The notes under the pieces were generated by a model. The model saw only the letters and a list, made by a program, of their open reading frames with translations. It had not been told where the DNA came from and did not search any database. Of a stretch of DNA of 37,683 bases, positions 7,630 through 16,189 are shown piece by piece. The translations under genes and the position numbers were made by a program. The stretch is from an uncultured Prevotellaceae bacterium (GTDB lineage Bacteria; Bacteroidota; Bacteroidia; Bacteroidales; Bacteroidaceae), in NCBI GenBank assembly GCA_900315745.1, contig ONAG01000044.1, forward strand, positions 1 to 37,683. Reading direction: 5' to 3'. Numbering within the stretch: the first letter of the stretch is position 1; each line of letters begins with the position of its first letter.

Positions 7630-7659
7630 TTGGTGTTTCGTTTTTTTTCCTTATTTTTG
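7630..7659 (+). promoter_or_regulatory. Promoter of the GH28 gene
   Basis: TTG at 7630-7632, a 19-nt spacer and TATTTTTG at 7652-7659 form a good Bacteroidetes promoter. It predicts transcription start near 7665 and a leader of about 90-130 nt, and rules out the in-frame ATG at 7619 as the start. Confidence 0.7.
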
Positions 7660-7795
7660 CATCGGTGGAAACAGGACTTTGCCATTTTTAGGCAGGTCTG
7701 CCAAATGTGCCACTATCATCATTAAAAGACTACAAAACTATCGAAGGGCAAAGGTTATGCATATATCGGACAAATCAAAGAAAGCGTTTTTTAAG

Positions 7796-9301
7796 ATGAA
7801 GAGTTTTTTGCTTGCAACCCTCCTCTGCATGACGAGCAGCGGGGCTTTCGCTGCGGCAAGTGGCGTATATAACGTGCGTGATTATGGGGCTAAAGGCGAT
7901 GGCTCATGGCTTGACACGCCCGCCATCAATGCTGCCATTGAGGCGGCTGCAAGGGATGGGGGAGGACAGGTGCTTCTGCCAGCAGGCACGTACCTCTGTG
8001 GCAGCATACGGTTGAAGTCGAACATCGACCTGCACCTTGCAGCGGGGGCGAAACTATTGGCGGCAAACCCAAAGAGCGTGAAGAACGCCGACGGCAGTCC
8101 TGTATATGACGAGAGCGAGTCGTTCGAGGGATTCCCTGAATACCAGGATGGAGGACATACTTATTTCCACAACTCGCTTATCTGGGCAGAAGGACAATCC
8201 AACATCTCCATCACAGGGCATGGCATGATAGACGGAGAGGGACTGACAAAAAAGGACACGGAGAATGCCGGAAACGTGCAGGGTGGCTCCATAGGTACGG
8301 GCGACAAGGCAATAGCCCTGAAACTTTGTCGGCAGGTGACAATACGCGACATAACGATATATAGAGGTGGACACTTCGCCATCATCATGACGGGATGCGA
8401 CATCTCAACCATTGACAACGTAACAATAGACACCAACCGCGACGGATTCGACATAGACTGCTGCAAGTACATGACCATCACCAACTGCAAGATAAACACT
8501 CCTTCTGACGATGCTCTCGTGCTGAAGTCGTCGTATGCTCTGAAAAAGCCGGTTGTAACAGAGCATATCGCGATATCCAACTGCAACATCACCGGCTTCA
8601 AATGCGGTACGTTGCTCGATGGCACTTACGTGCCAGAACCCGTGGGATGGGTGTGCGGACGGTTCAAACTCGGAACGGAGTCGAATGGAGGATATAGGAA
8701 CATCTCGCTCACCAACTGCACCTTCATGTATTCCAGCGGGATGGCTTTCGAGGAGGTGGACCAGGGAAAGATGGAGAACGTGGTGGTGTCGAACATCACC
8801 ATGTCGCATGTGCATCATTATCCGATTTACATAACCACGGGATGCAGAAACAGGGGACCGAAGGAGGTGACGCAACCTTCAACTGCGAGAGACATCCAAA
8901 TATCAAATGTCATTGCCGACGACTGCGACTCGTTGTGCAGCATCATCGTCACCGGCATGAAGGGGGCGCCAATAAGGAATGTGTGGCTAAGCAACATACG
9001 GCTGTATTTCAAAGGCGGGGGGAATCGTGACCTCGTGAACAAGGACTACAGGGAGCAGGGCACGAACTATCCCGAACCAAAGTTCGCTGGATGGACACCG
9101 GCATACGGACTATATGCGCGCCATGTGGATGGCTTGTATGTTAACGATGTCACATTCAGATACGAAAGGCCAGATTATCGCCCTCCCGTGGTGCTCGACG
9201 ATGTGAGGAATGCCTCCATTCGACTGCTTGATGCTTCCACCGAGCAGGGGGTGGACAAGGTGGTCTCTTTCCGCTCAGAAAACATTTCGCTTGGCGAATA
9301 G
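7796..9301 (+). CDS. Secreted GH28 glycoside hydrolase (polygalacturonase/rhamnogalacturonase family)
   Basis: 501 residues from ATG 7796, which begins a standard signal peptide (MKSFLLATLL... GAFAA). ATG 7757 is a second possibility. The mature start VYNVRDYGAKGDG is the classic opening of GH28 beta-helix enzymes. Coil repeats run through the middle, and the catalytic acids are in NRDGFDID (about 214-221) and SDDA (237-240), followed by the substrate-binding RFKLG (289-293). These enzymes hydrolyse pectic polymers, usually in the periplasm or at the cell surface. The frame ends in TAG, 7 nt from the stop of the convergent TIGR04076 gene. No SusC/SusD pair is nearby, so this is an orphan CAZyme in the window. 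The exact substrate is not determinable. Confidence 0.9.
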   Translation: MKSFLLATLLCMTSSGAFAAASGVYNVRDYGAKGDGSWLDTPAINAAIEAAARDGGGQVLLPAGTYLCGSIRLKSNIDLHLAAGAKLLAANPKSVKNADGSPVYDESESFEGFPEYQDGGHTYFHNSLIWAEGQSNISITGHGMIDGEGLTKKDTENAGNVQGGSIGTGDKAIALKLCRQVTIRDITIYRGGHFAIIMTGCDISTIDNVTIDTNRDGFDIDCCKYMTITNCKINTPSDDALVLKSSYALKKPVVTEHIAISNCNITGFKCGTLLDGTYVPEPVGWVCGRFKLGTESNGGYRNISLTNCTFMYSSGMAFEEVDQGKMENVVVSNITMSHVHHYPIYITTGCRNRGPKEVTQPSTARDIQISNVIADDCDSLCSIIVTGMKGAPIRNVWLSNIRLYFKGGGNRDLVNKDYREQGTNYPEPKFAGWTPAYGLYARHVDGLYVNDVTFRYERPDYRPPVVLDDVRNASIRLLDASTEQGVDKVVSFRSENISLGE

Positions 9302-9308
9302 CAAACCA

Positions 9309-9614
9309 TCATTCGTCGATGGCTTCGATATAAAAGCTGAAAGGGCGGAAACCGTCATTGCAGCTTATCATTGCGCTCATGGGATTCTTCATCCATCCAT
9401 CGTAGAAGTTTCCCTCGCCTCTGGATAGAGATTCCACAAACTCACGCATGGAGAGCCAGGCGGAGGGGCACATCCCGGAAGGGCATTTCCCTTCCTCGGA
9501 TATCCATTGCTGCCCCTCTATCACATCGCAGGTGTGTTCTATGGGATTTTCGTATTCTGCCATGAGGTCAGGATAGACTGTTTGGCGAAGGGCTGTTATT
9601 CTGACTTTTTTCAT
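9309..9614 (-). CDS. TIGR04076 family protein
   Basis: A 101-residue protein with the family pattern: an N-terminal KKVRITALRQTVYPDL strand, a middle segment with several cysteines (HTCDVIEGQQW, GKCPSGMCPSAW), and a C-terminal MISCNDGFRPFSFYIE. The conserved cysteines suggest metal or redox chemistry, but no function is established for the family to my knowledge. ATG 9614 lies 8 nt after the stop of the TIGR02757 gene, so it is the last gene of an operon with msrA. It converges on GH28 with almost no gap. Confidence 0.75.
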   Translation of the reverse strand: MKKVRITALRQTVYPDLMAEYENPIEHTCDVIEGQQWISEEGKCPSGMCPSAWLSMREFVESLSRGEGNFYDGWMKNPMSAMISCNDGFRPFSFYIEAIDE

Positions 9615-9622
9615 TTCAGACT

Positions 9623-10366
9623 TTATTTGTTGTTCACACCATGTCCGAAGAGGGCGAAGTCGCCTTTCAACGGGTCGTCAGGGAATATCTCGGCAAGGGC
9701 TTCTGTCAGTCGCCGTGCCGTGCTCATCGTGGCGGTCTTGCTGCTGAGAAGACCGAGGTTCACCGACTGCTGCAAGACATGGGTGTCCATGGGGATGATG
9801 AGTGTGCGACGGTCGATGAAGTCTGACCACAGACCTAAATCGACGGGGGAGTCGCTGCGCACCATCCACCGAAGGAACATGCACACGCGCTTGCAAGCCG
9901 ATTGCGTGTCCTTGGGCACCACCACACTGATGCCATGTTGGCTGAAATAGCGGCAGATGGACCCCACGGCAGACAAGCCATCATGGGCTTGGTGGCGCAG
10001 GAGGTTGCCAAGTGTGCCATGTTCTTGTAGCAACTGTTGGTAGGCGTGGAGGAAGTGGTACATCGTGTCGTGGTTGTATAGGCGATAGAAGCATTGCTTG
10101 TCGCCAGGGCGGAAATGTTGCTCGTAGTCGCCTGAGCGCACCCACTGGTCTATCTTGCCGCCGCTCCAAGAGAGCATCATGTCGGTTTTCTTCATGAACT
10201 GCTGGCGATTGCCATAACTGAGGCACGATGATATGAATGCCATGGCTTCTTGGTTCTCGACGCCCGTGACCTGGTGCATGAACCATGAGGGGTCGCCTTC
10301 CAAGAAGTCGGCTGTCTCATATTGTGCCGCATACTTTATGAGCAAGTCTCTTGACTCTTGTGTCAT
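9623..10366 (-). CDS. TIGR02757 family protein (DUF2400)
   Basis: 247 residues from ATG 10366 (MTQESRDLL). The open frame reaches 10456, but that start would overlap msrA by 67 nt, whereas ATG 10366 leaves a 23-nt gap. Family hallmarks are AMAFISSCLSYGNRQQFMKK, FYRLYNHDTMYHFLHAY, FLRWMVRSDSPVDLGLWSDF and LIIPMDTHVLQQS. The all-helical pattern with the late DTHV motif recalls helix-hairpin-helix DNA glycosylase folds, but no catalytic assignment is safe. It lies between msrA and the TIGR04076 gene in one operon. Function unknown. Confidence 0.8.
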   Translation of the reverse strand: MTQESRDLLIKYAAQYETADFLEGDPSWFMHQVTGVENQEAMAFISSCLSYGNRQQFMKKTDMMLSWSGGKIDQWVRSGDYEQHFRPGDKQCFYRLYNHDTMYHFLHAYQQLLQEHGTLGNLLRHQAHDGLSAVGSICRYFSQHGISVVVPKDTQSACKRVCMFLRWMVRSDSPVDLGLWSDFIDRRTLIIPMDTHVLQQSVNLGLLSSKTATMSTARRLTEALAEIFPDDPLKGDFALFGHGVNNK

Positions 10367-10389
10367 TGTTTGGCTCTGTTTTGTTCGGT

Positions 10390-10947
10390 TCACCCTTGTT
10401 TCTTGCTGTCCTTGGCTTTCCTTGCATGCTCGAACAGTGATAGTGGCAGGTGGCAATAGCCGTCAGGGTTCTTGTCAAGGTAGTCTTGGTGGTATTCTTC
10501 TGCACGGTAGAAATTCTCGAGTGGCTGCTTTTCCACTGCCAAGGGCTCTTTGTATTTCTTTTGTTCTTCAGCGTATGCCTTTTCTATCGTGGGCAGGTCT
10601 TTCTTGTCAACATAATATATGCCGGTGCGATACTGTGTGCCTTTGTCGTGCCCTTGTTGATTGACGCTCACGGGGTCTATGGCGTCGAAATAGAGATTGA
10701 GCAGGAACTCCAGCGACACCACTGTGGGGTCGTATGCGACGCGCACTGTCTCTGCAAATCGTGTCTTGTCAGTGCATACTTGTTCGTAGGTGGGGTGGTC
10801 TATAATGCCGTTGGCATACCCCACTTCAGTTTCCACCACTCCTTCTATCTGCTTGAAATAGTGCTCCGTGCCCCAGAAGCAACCTCCAGCAAGGTATATC
10901 TCGCTTAATGGGCTCCTGGGTGTTTGGTTGTCATTTGCTTTTCCCAT
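10390..10947 (-). CDS. msrA: Peptide methionine-(S)-S-oxide reductase MsrA
   Basis: 185 residues. The catalytic GCFWG motif is at residues 22-26, with nucleophile Cys23, followed by TEHYFKQIEGV and later HDKGTQYRTGIYY and AEEYHQDYLDKNP, all standard for MsrA. The enzyme reduces methionine S-sulfoxide in proteins, with electrons from thioredoxin. There is no signal peptide, so it is cytosolic; no MsrB domain is fused. It is first in an operon with the TIGR02757 and TIGR04076 genes behind a good promoter at 10990-11021, and is divergent from the exonuclease gene. Confidence 0.95.
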   Translation of the reverse strand: MGKANDNQTPRSPLSEIYLAGGCFWGTEHYFKQIEGVVETEVGYANGIIDHPTYEQVCTDKTRFAETVRVAYDPTVVSLEFLLNLYFDAIDPVSVNQQGHDKGTQYRTGIYYVDKKDLPTIEKAYAEEQKKYKEPLAVEKQPLENFYRAEEYHQDYLDKNPDGYCHLPLSLFEHARKAKDSKKQG

Positions 10948-10989
10948 TTTTGTATGTCACAATAAAGTTTTTTTTGTCGTTTGAGATGC

Positions 10990-11021
10990 CAAAATTACAA
11001 ATAAGGAAGTGAAAAACCAAA
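10990..11021 (-). promoter_or_regulatory. Promoter of the msrA operon
   Basis: On the minus strand a -33 TTTG (11018-11021), a 20-nt spacer and a -7 TAATTTTG (10990-10997) give a canonical Bacteroidetes promoter, with a leader of about 35 nt before ATG 10947. Confidence 0.72.
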
Positions 11022-11111
11022 CATATTCGAACTATTAATGCCATCATCTGTTTGGGGATATACACTTTCTATGGATTTTTTATGAAAGGCACCAAACTTT
11101 TTGCATGGAAG

Positions 11112-11144
11112 TTTGATGCTTGTTGTGAAAAATAAATACCTTTG
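11112..11144 (+). promoter_or_regulatory. Promoter of the exonuclease gene
   Basis: TTTG at 11112-11115, a 21-nt spacer and TACCTTTG at 11137-11144 match the Bacteroidetes consensus. Transcription would begin near 11150, about 34 nt before ATG 11184. Confidence 0.65.
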
Positions 11145-11183
11145 CATGACACAACGGACTATAGTTGACACCTCTTTTTTCGC

Positions 11184-11711
11184 ATGAAAGATTTCATCGC
11201 CATAGACTTTGAAACTGCAAACGGACAGCCATCAAGCATCTGTTCGGTGGGCGTGGTTATGGTAAAACAGGGAGAGATGGCAGACTCTTTCTACAGCCTT
11301 GTTCATCCTGAGCCCGATTACTACAGCTATTTCTGTAGGAGGGTGCATGGACTTGGACCTGCCGACACTGACAACGCTCCCATTTTCCCAAAGGTGTGGA
11401 GAGTGGTGATGGAAAGGGTGGCTGCCTTGTTCCCTCATGATTTGTATGAAGTTCCACCAGTGCCTTTCGTAGCTCATAATGCTCGCTTCGACCAATCATG
11501 CCTCAAGGCGGCTTTCAAGACCTATATGATGGATTATCCCGACTATCTTTTCGTTGATACCCTGTCTGCCTCAAGAAGGCTTTTCGGGAAAAAGCTGCCC
11601 AACCATCAACTGCAAACTGTGGCTGCTGCTTGTGGATACGACCTGAGAAACCATCATCATGCACTGGCTGATGCCGAGGCTTGCGCTGCTATAGCCATGC
11701 ATATTTTTTGA
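11184..11711 (+). CDS. DnaQ-like 3'-5' exonuclease (DEDDh family)
   Basis: 175 residues. The four acidic metal ligands and general base of DEDDh nucleases are present: Asp8 and Glu10 (IAIDFET), Asp103 (HNARFD), and His158 with Asp163 (HHHALADAEA). It consists of the nuclease domain alone, without a polymerase or BRCT domain, as in stand-alone proofreading-like or RNase T-like proteins. It would trim 3' ends of DNA or RNA in the cytosol; the substrate is not determinable. It is a single gene with its own promoter, between the divergent msrA operon and the tamL-like gene. Confidence 0.88.
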   Translation: MKDFIAIDFETANGQPSSICSVGVVMVKQGEMADSFYSLVHPEPDYYSYFCRRVHGLGPADTDNAPIFPKVWRVVMERVAALFPHDLYEVPPVPFVAHNARFDQSCLKAAFKTYMMDYPDYLFVDTLSASRRLFGKKLPNHQLQTVAAACGYDLRNHHHALADAEACAAIAMHIF

Positions 11712-11739
11712 GTCCAAGGAACTATTTGTCAAATATGTC

Positions 11740-11770
11740 TTGTTTTTGTCCACCTTTATTAATATCTTTG
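11740..11770 (+). promoter_or_regulatory. Promoter of the tamL-like gene
   Basis: TTG at 11740-11742, a 20-nt spacer and TATCTTTG at 11763-11770. The transcript would begin only a few bases before, or at, ATG 11778, leaving almost no leader. With ATG 11790 the leader would be about 15 nt. Confidence 0.68.
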
Positions 11771-11777
11771 CACATTA

Positions 11778-14021
11778 ATGAGAAGCATAATGACTGACAG
11801 GTGGCATGGAAAATGCCGATTCTTGGTTGTGATGATGGTGATGACATGTGTTGTCGCTTTCATCTCTTCTTGTTCTACCACCAAATTTGTGCCAGATGGA
11901 AAATATCTGCTTCAAGGCGTGAAAGTGAAGTCGAACGACAAGGACTTCGACGCAGACAACTTGCAACAATATGTCCGGCAGAAGGGAAACTCAAAATGGT
12001 TCTCGCTTTTCAAAATTCCCCTTGGAGTATATGACTTGGCTGGGCGTGACTCCACCAAATGGATAAACAGGATGCTCAAGAATATCGGAGAGCCGCCTGA
12101 GTTGTATGATACCTTGCAAGCCAATGTCACCTCTCAGGACTTGCTCAAGGCAATGCAAAACATGGGATATATGAATGCAAAGGTGGAGCATTCCGTCAAG
12201 GTCAAGGGCAAGAAACTGAAGGCAATATATGAGTTGTTCCCAGGAAAGTCATTCCGAATCAGATATTTGAAATACGATATCCAAGACGACAGCATAGGGA
12301 AGATATTGGCTGAGAATGATTCTGCTCTTCTCGTTCTCAGAAGTGGCATGCCATTCACCATCAATGGGCTCGACCAGGAACGGTCAAGGATTACCTCCCT
12401 GCTCTTGGATAGGGGGTACTACAGGTTTCACAAGGAATTTATCAGATTCGAGGCTGACACCATGAGAGGGAGCAGGTTGGTGGATGTCACCATGCATTTG
12501 TTGAAGTATAGAGAGAATTCCGAACTGCCGGAAACCAATCATCCATGTTACAAAATCAGGAACATCAGTTATAACTGCATTGACTCTGCCACGGTCTTCA
12601 TCAAACAGAAGGTGCTCACGCACAATACTGCAATGGTAGAGGGCATGCCTTATTCCGCATCGGATGTCCAGCGAACATACAACAATTTCAGCAGACTGCA
12701 TGCGGTGAAGTCCACTAATTTGAGATTGGTGGAAATTCCCGATTCCAACTTGATTGATTGCTATGTGCAATATGGTGTCAACAAGCCAAGTACGATAATC
12801 TTCCAACCTGAAGGAACCAACACGGCTGGTGACTTGGGGGCTGCAGTGTCGGTTACCTATCAGAACAGAAACCTTTTCCATGGTTCGGAATTGCTCTCCG
12901 TACAGCTTCGTGGCGCCTTCGAGGCTATCACTGGTCTGGAGGGATATCAAAACGAAGACTACATGGAATATGGCGTGGAGTCGAAAATATCTTTCCCAAG
13001 ATTTGTGGCTCCTTTCCTTTCAAATGATTTCAAAAGGGATGTGAGCGCCACATCAGAGCTTTCTTTCAGCTACAACATGCAGAACAGACCGGAGTTTCAC
13101 CGGAGGGTGCTTTCCGCTTCGTGGAGGTATAGATGGGCAAAGCCTTACGACAGATGGACTTATAGTTTGAACGCCATAGACCTCAACTATATTTACATGC
13201 CATGGATTTCATCTACTTTCAAGCATGAATACCTCGACAGCGAAAGCAATAGGAATGCCATCCTTAGATACAATTATGAAGACCTGTTCATAATGAGAAT
13301 TGGTGGTGGACTGACATATAATAATGGAGTTACTGCGTTTAAGGCAAATGCAGAAGTGGGTGGCAACTTGCTTAGGTTAGCGTCAACGCTTATGAAATTC
13401 AAAGAGAATTCAAACGGACAATATACTCTTTTCAATATAGCTTTCGCGCAGTATGTCAAGGGGGATTTCGACATCACGCGGGTGTTCCGGTTCGACCAAA
13501 ACAATTCACTCGTCTTTCATGCTGGATTGGGTATGGCTTATCCTTACGGCAATAGCAGGGTGCTGCCTTTCGAAAAGCGATATTTCTCTGGTGGTGCAAA
13601 CTCGGTGAGAGGATGGAGCGTCAGAGGACTGGGACCGGGGAAGTTCAAAGGACACGAAGGCGCCATCGACTTCATCAACCAGACGGGAGACATGAGAATA
13701 GACCTCAATCTGGAATACCGAACCCACTTGTTTTGGAAATTCAACGGGGCTTTTTTCATCGACAGCGGGAATATCTGGACTTTGAGGGAATATGAGGTTC
13801 AACCTGGGGGACAGTTCAAGTTGGATGAGTTCTACAAGCAAATGGCTGTCGCATACGGTTTGGGCGTGAGACTCAATTTCGACTATTTCATCCTTAGGTT
13901 CGACATGGGCATGAAAGCCGTGAATCCCGCATACGAGGATTCCAAAGGGCATTATCCTTTCATCCATCCTGATTTTGGACGCGATTTCGCTTTCCATTTT
14001 GCTGTGGGCATGCCATTCTAA
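11778..14021 (+). CDS. tamL: BamA/TamA-family outer membrane protein, lipoprotein type (TamL-like)
   Basis: 747 residues from ATG 11778; ATG 11790 would give 743. A hydrophobic signal ends in a lipobox, FISSC, so the mature protein should be lipidated, as in the TamA-like proteins of Bacteroidetes. POTRA-like alpha/beta modules follow (for example GYMNAKVEHSVKVKGKKL and FTINGLDQERSRITSLLLDRGY). The Omp85 barrel covers the last half, with the GGANSVRGW motif typical of the L6 loop and a terminal aromatic residue (GMPF). Family members insert or export proteins or lipids across the outer membrane, in Proteobacteria with TamB. No tamB homologue is present in this window. The M13 peptidase follows 59 nt downstream but has its own candidate promoter. 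Confidence 0.88.
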   Translation: MRSIMTDRWHGKCRFLVVMMVMTCVVAFISSCSTTKFVPDGKYLLQGVKVKSNDKDFDADNLQQYVRQKGNSKWFSLFKIPLGVYDLAGRDSTKWINRMLKNIGEPPELYDTLQANVTSQDLLKAMQNMGYMNAKVEHSVKVKGKKLKAIYELFPGKSFRIRYLKYDIQDDSIGKILAENDSALLVLRSGMPFTINGLDQERSRITSLLLDRGYYRFHKEFIRFEADTMRGSRLVDVTMHLLKYRENSELPETNHPCYKIRNISYNCIDSATVFIKQKVLTHNTAMVEGMPYSASDVQRTYNNFSRLHAVKSTNLRLVEIPDSNLIDCYVQYGVNKPSTIIFQPEGTNTAGDLGAAVSVTYQNRNLFHGSELLSVQLRGAFEAITGLEGYQNEDYMEYGVESKISFPRFVAPFLSNDFKRDVSATSELSFSYNMQNRPEFHRRVLSASWRYRWAKPYDRWTYSLNAIDLNYIYMPWISSTFKHEYLDSESNRNAILRYNYEDLFIMRIGGGLTYNNGVTAFKANAEVGGNLLRLASTLMKFKENSNGQYTLFNIAFAQYVKGDFDITRVFRFDQNNSLVFHAGLGMAYPYGNSRVLPFEKRYFSGGANSVRGWSVRGLGPGKFKGHEGAIDFINQTGDMRIDLNLEYRTHLFWKFNGAFFIDSGNIWTLREYEVQPGGQFKLDEFYKQMAVAYGLGVRLNFDYFILRFDMGMKAVNPAYEDSKGHYPFIHPDFGRDFAFHFAVGMPF

Positions 14022-14036
14022 GTTCTTCAGCACGAC

Positions 14037-14065
14037 TTGTTCATATATTGATTTTGATAAATTTG
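14037..14065 (+). promoter_or_regulatory. Promoter of the M13 peptidase gene
   Basis: TTG at 14037-14039, an 18-nt spacer and TAAATTTG at 14058-14065, with ATG 14081 about 15 nt downstream. The TTG at 14048, the upstream end of the frame, is inside this promoter and is not the start. Confidence 0.6.
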
Positions 14066-14080
14066 CTAAAATATTTTACT

Positions 14081-16105
14081 ATGATGAGAAAAATGATTAT
14101 TGTTGCTGCCGTAGCTGTTGCTTCATCAGCCTACGGCCAAAACTTGTCTTCAGGAATAGACCCGAACAACCTTGACAAGACCGTACGTCCTGGCGACAAC
14201 TTCTACCAATATGCCGCTGGTGGCTGGCTAAAATCACACCCTCTCGATGACGAGCATACCGACAATGGAGCTTTCACCGACTTGTATGAAAAAAGCCAGA
14301 AGGATATTCAGGAACTTATACTGCAATACGCCTCCTCGCCACAACAGAAAGGTTCGCTCGGACAAAAAATAGGCAGCCTTTACAATCTCATGATGGATAG
14401 CGTGAGACTGAACAAGGAGGGATGGACTCCTCTAAAGCCTACCCTTGAGAGAATCAAGGCGATAAAGGACAGAAAGGAGTATCAACTCGTAACTGCACAA
14501 CTCGACCGCAAAGGTGAGAATACCATGATGTATGGCATTGGCGTGGGGGCAGACCAACGTAATGCTGATGTGAACATTGTGGGAATATCGCAAGGCGGCA
14601 TGGGATTAGGTACCCGCGACTATTACCTGAATGATGACGAACAGACCGTGAAAGTGCGTGAGGCTTACAAGAAGTATATTCAAAACCTATTCATGAAGGT
14701 AGGTGATGATGAGAATGTGGCTCAAGCGAAGATGAAAGCCGTGATGGACATAGAGACACGCATAGCAAAGGCAAGTTATAGCAGGGTGCAATTGCGCGAT
14801 GTGGATGCCAACTATCACAAAATGAGCTACAACCAACTCGTATGCGACTTCCCCGGTATTGACTGGGGCAATGTCTTCCTTGCAACAGGATTCCCCGCTT
14901 TCCAATATGTCGATGTTGGACAGCCTGAGCCTATTCATGAGGTGGAGAAGATTCTTGCCGAGACTTCACTCGATGACTTGAAGGCTTATGCGGAGATAAA
15001 GGTTATAAGCGGGGCTGCAAGTCAGTTGAGTGATGACTTCCGACGCGAGGCTTTCAATCTCAGCAGCGTGGTTAGTGGAGTGCAGCAGGACAAGCCAAGA
15101 TGGAAACGGGCTGTGTCGCTTGTCAGCGGAGTATTGGGAGAGGCTATCGGAAAATTGTATGTTGAGAAACATTTCCCTGAGAGCAGCAAAAGCAGGATGA
15201 TGGAACTGGTGGGAAATCTTCAGACTGCCCTTGCACAGCGTATCGATGAATCTACTTGGATGGGAGCCGATACCAAGGTGCAGGCTAAGGACAAACTGAA
15301 CAATTTCATTGTGAAAATAGGTTATCCCGACAAATGGAAAGATTATTCGGGACTTAATGTGGATGACAATCTTTCACTCTATGAGAACTTGGGGAACATC
15401 TCTGAATTCTTGCTCCTTGACGAACTGAAAAAGAAAGTAAACCAACCTACCGACAAGAGTGAATGGCTGATGACTCCACAGACGGTGAATGCGTATTACA
15501 ATCCAACGACCAACGAGATATGCTTCCCAGCTGCAATATTACAACCGCCGTTCTTCGACCCCAATGCTGATGACGCAGCCAATTATGGTGCTATTGGAGG
15601 TGTTATAGGACACGAGATGAGCCACGGTTTCGACGACCAAGGGTCGCAGTTCGACAAAAATGGAAACCAGAATAATTGGTGGACTGAACAGGACAAGAGC
15701 AATTATGAAGCTCGCACGAAGGTGCTGGAAGACTATTTCAGCCATGTGGAAGTGGTGGCAGGAAAGTTCATCAATGGCAAACTCACTCTTGGAGAGAATA
15801 TCGGTGACAATGGTGGACTGAACATCGCTTTCAGGGCGTTCCAAAACGCCATGGAGAAGAAACCTCTCGGGACTTTGGATGGGTTCACTCCGGAACAAAG
15901 ATTCTTCTTGTCGTGGGCACGTGTCTGGGCAAGCAACCAGAGACCGGAATACCAGGAGATGCTGATAACTGTTGACCCTCATTCGCCCAATTTCGCGCGT
16001 GTGAATGCTGCACTGCCTCACATTGACGCTTGGTATGATGCTTTCAAGGTGAAGAAAGGCAACAAGATGTTCGTGCCTAAGAAAAAGCGCGCTCATATTT
16101 GGTAA
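14081..16105 (+). CDS. M13-family zinc metallopeptidase (PepO/neprilysin-like), secreted
   Basis: 674 residues from ATG 14081 (a second ATG follows directly). The N-terminus MMRKMIIVAAVAVASSAYGQ is a signal peptide. The M13 N-domain opens with RPGDNFYQYAAGGWLK. The zinc site is GHEMSHGFDDQG (HExxH) with the downstream glutamate in GENIGDNGGL, and the C-terminal HSPNFARVNAALPHIDAWYDAF is typical of the family. These enzymes cleave peptides shorter than about 40 residues, here probably in the periplasm. The length equals that of other bacterial members. It may be co-expressed with tamL, although a promoter precedes it, and it converges on the ABC-F gene across a strong hairpin. Confidence 0.94.
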   Translation: MMRKMIIVAAVAVASSAYGQNLSSGIDPNNLDKTVRPGDNFYQYAAGGWLKSHPLDDEHTDNGAFTDLYEKSQKDIQELILQYASSPQQKGSLGQKIGSLYNLMMDSVRLNKEGWTPLKPTLERIKAIKDRKEYQLVTAQLDRKGENTMMYGIGVGADQRNADVNIVGISQGGMGLGTRDYYLNDDEQTVKVREAYKKYIQNLFMKVGDDENVAQAKMKAVMDIETRIAKASYSRVQLRDVDANYHKMSYNQLVCDFPGIDWGNVFLATGFPAFQYVDVGQPEPIHEVEKILAETSLDDLKAYAEIKVISGAASQLSDDFRREAFNLSSVVSGVQQDKPRWKRAVSLVSGVLGEAIGKLYVEKHFPESSKSRMMELVGNLQTALAQRIDESTWMGADTKVQAKDKLNNFIVKIGYPDKWKDYSGLNVDDNLSLYENLGNISEFLLLDELKKKVNQPTDKSEWLMTPQTVNAYYNPTTNEICFPAAILQPPFFDPNADDAANYGAIGGVIGHEMSHGFDDQGSQFDKNGNQNNWWTEQDKSNYEARTKVLEDYFSHVEVVAGKFINGKLTLGENIGDNGGLNIAFRAFQNAMEKKPLGTLDGFTPEQRFFLSWARVWASNQRPEYQEMLITVDPHSPNFARVNAALPHIDAWYDAFKVKKGNKMFVPKKKRAHIW

Positions 16106-16123
16106 TTGCATGATATGGCAATA

Positions 16124-16159
16124 AAATATGTGGGTGTGAATGTTCACGCCCCCATATTT
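16124..16159. terminator. Bidirectional terminator hairpin between convergent genes
   Basis: Arms 16124-16140 and 16143-16159 pair over 15 of 17 positions plus one G-T pair, around a 2-nt loop, with AT-rich outer ends. The hairpin lies between the M13 stop (16105) and the ABC-F stop (16190) and can serve both strands. Confidence 0.8.
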
Positions 16160-16189
16160 CATTTGCCGAAAACGTTCAAGCAGATTGTT

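Noticed and set aside
7619-7795. GH28 start at ATG 7619
   Set aside because: It precedes the promoter at 7630-7659, and the added residues would hide the signal peptide that begins at 7796.
9623-10456. Longer start of the TIGR02757 protein at 10456
   Set aside because: It would overlap msrA by 67 nt and add a non-conserved basic N-terminus. ATG 10366 leaves a normal 23-nt gap.
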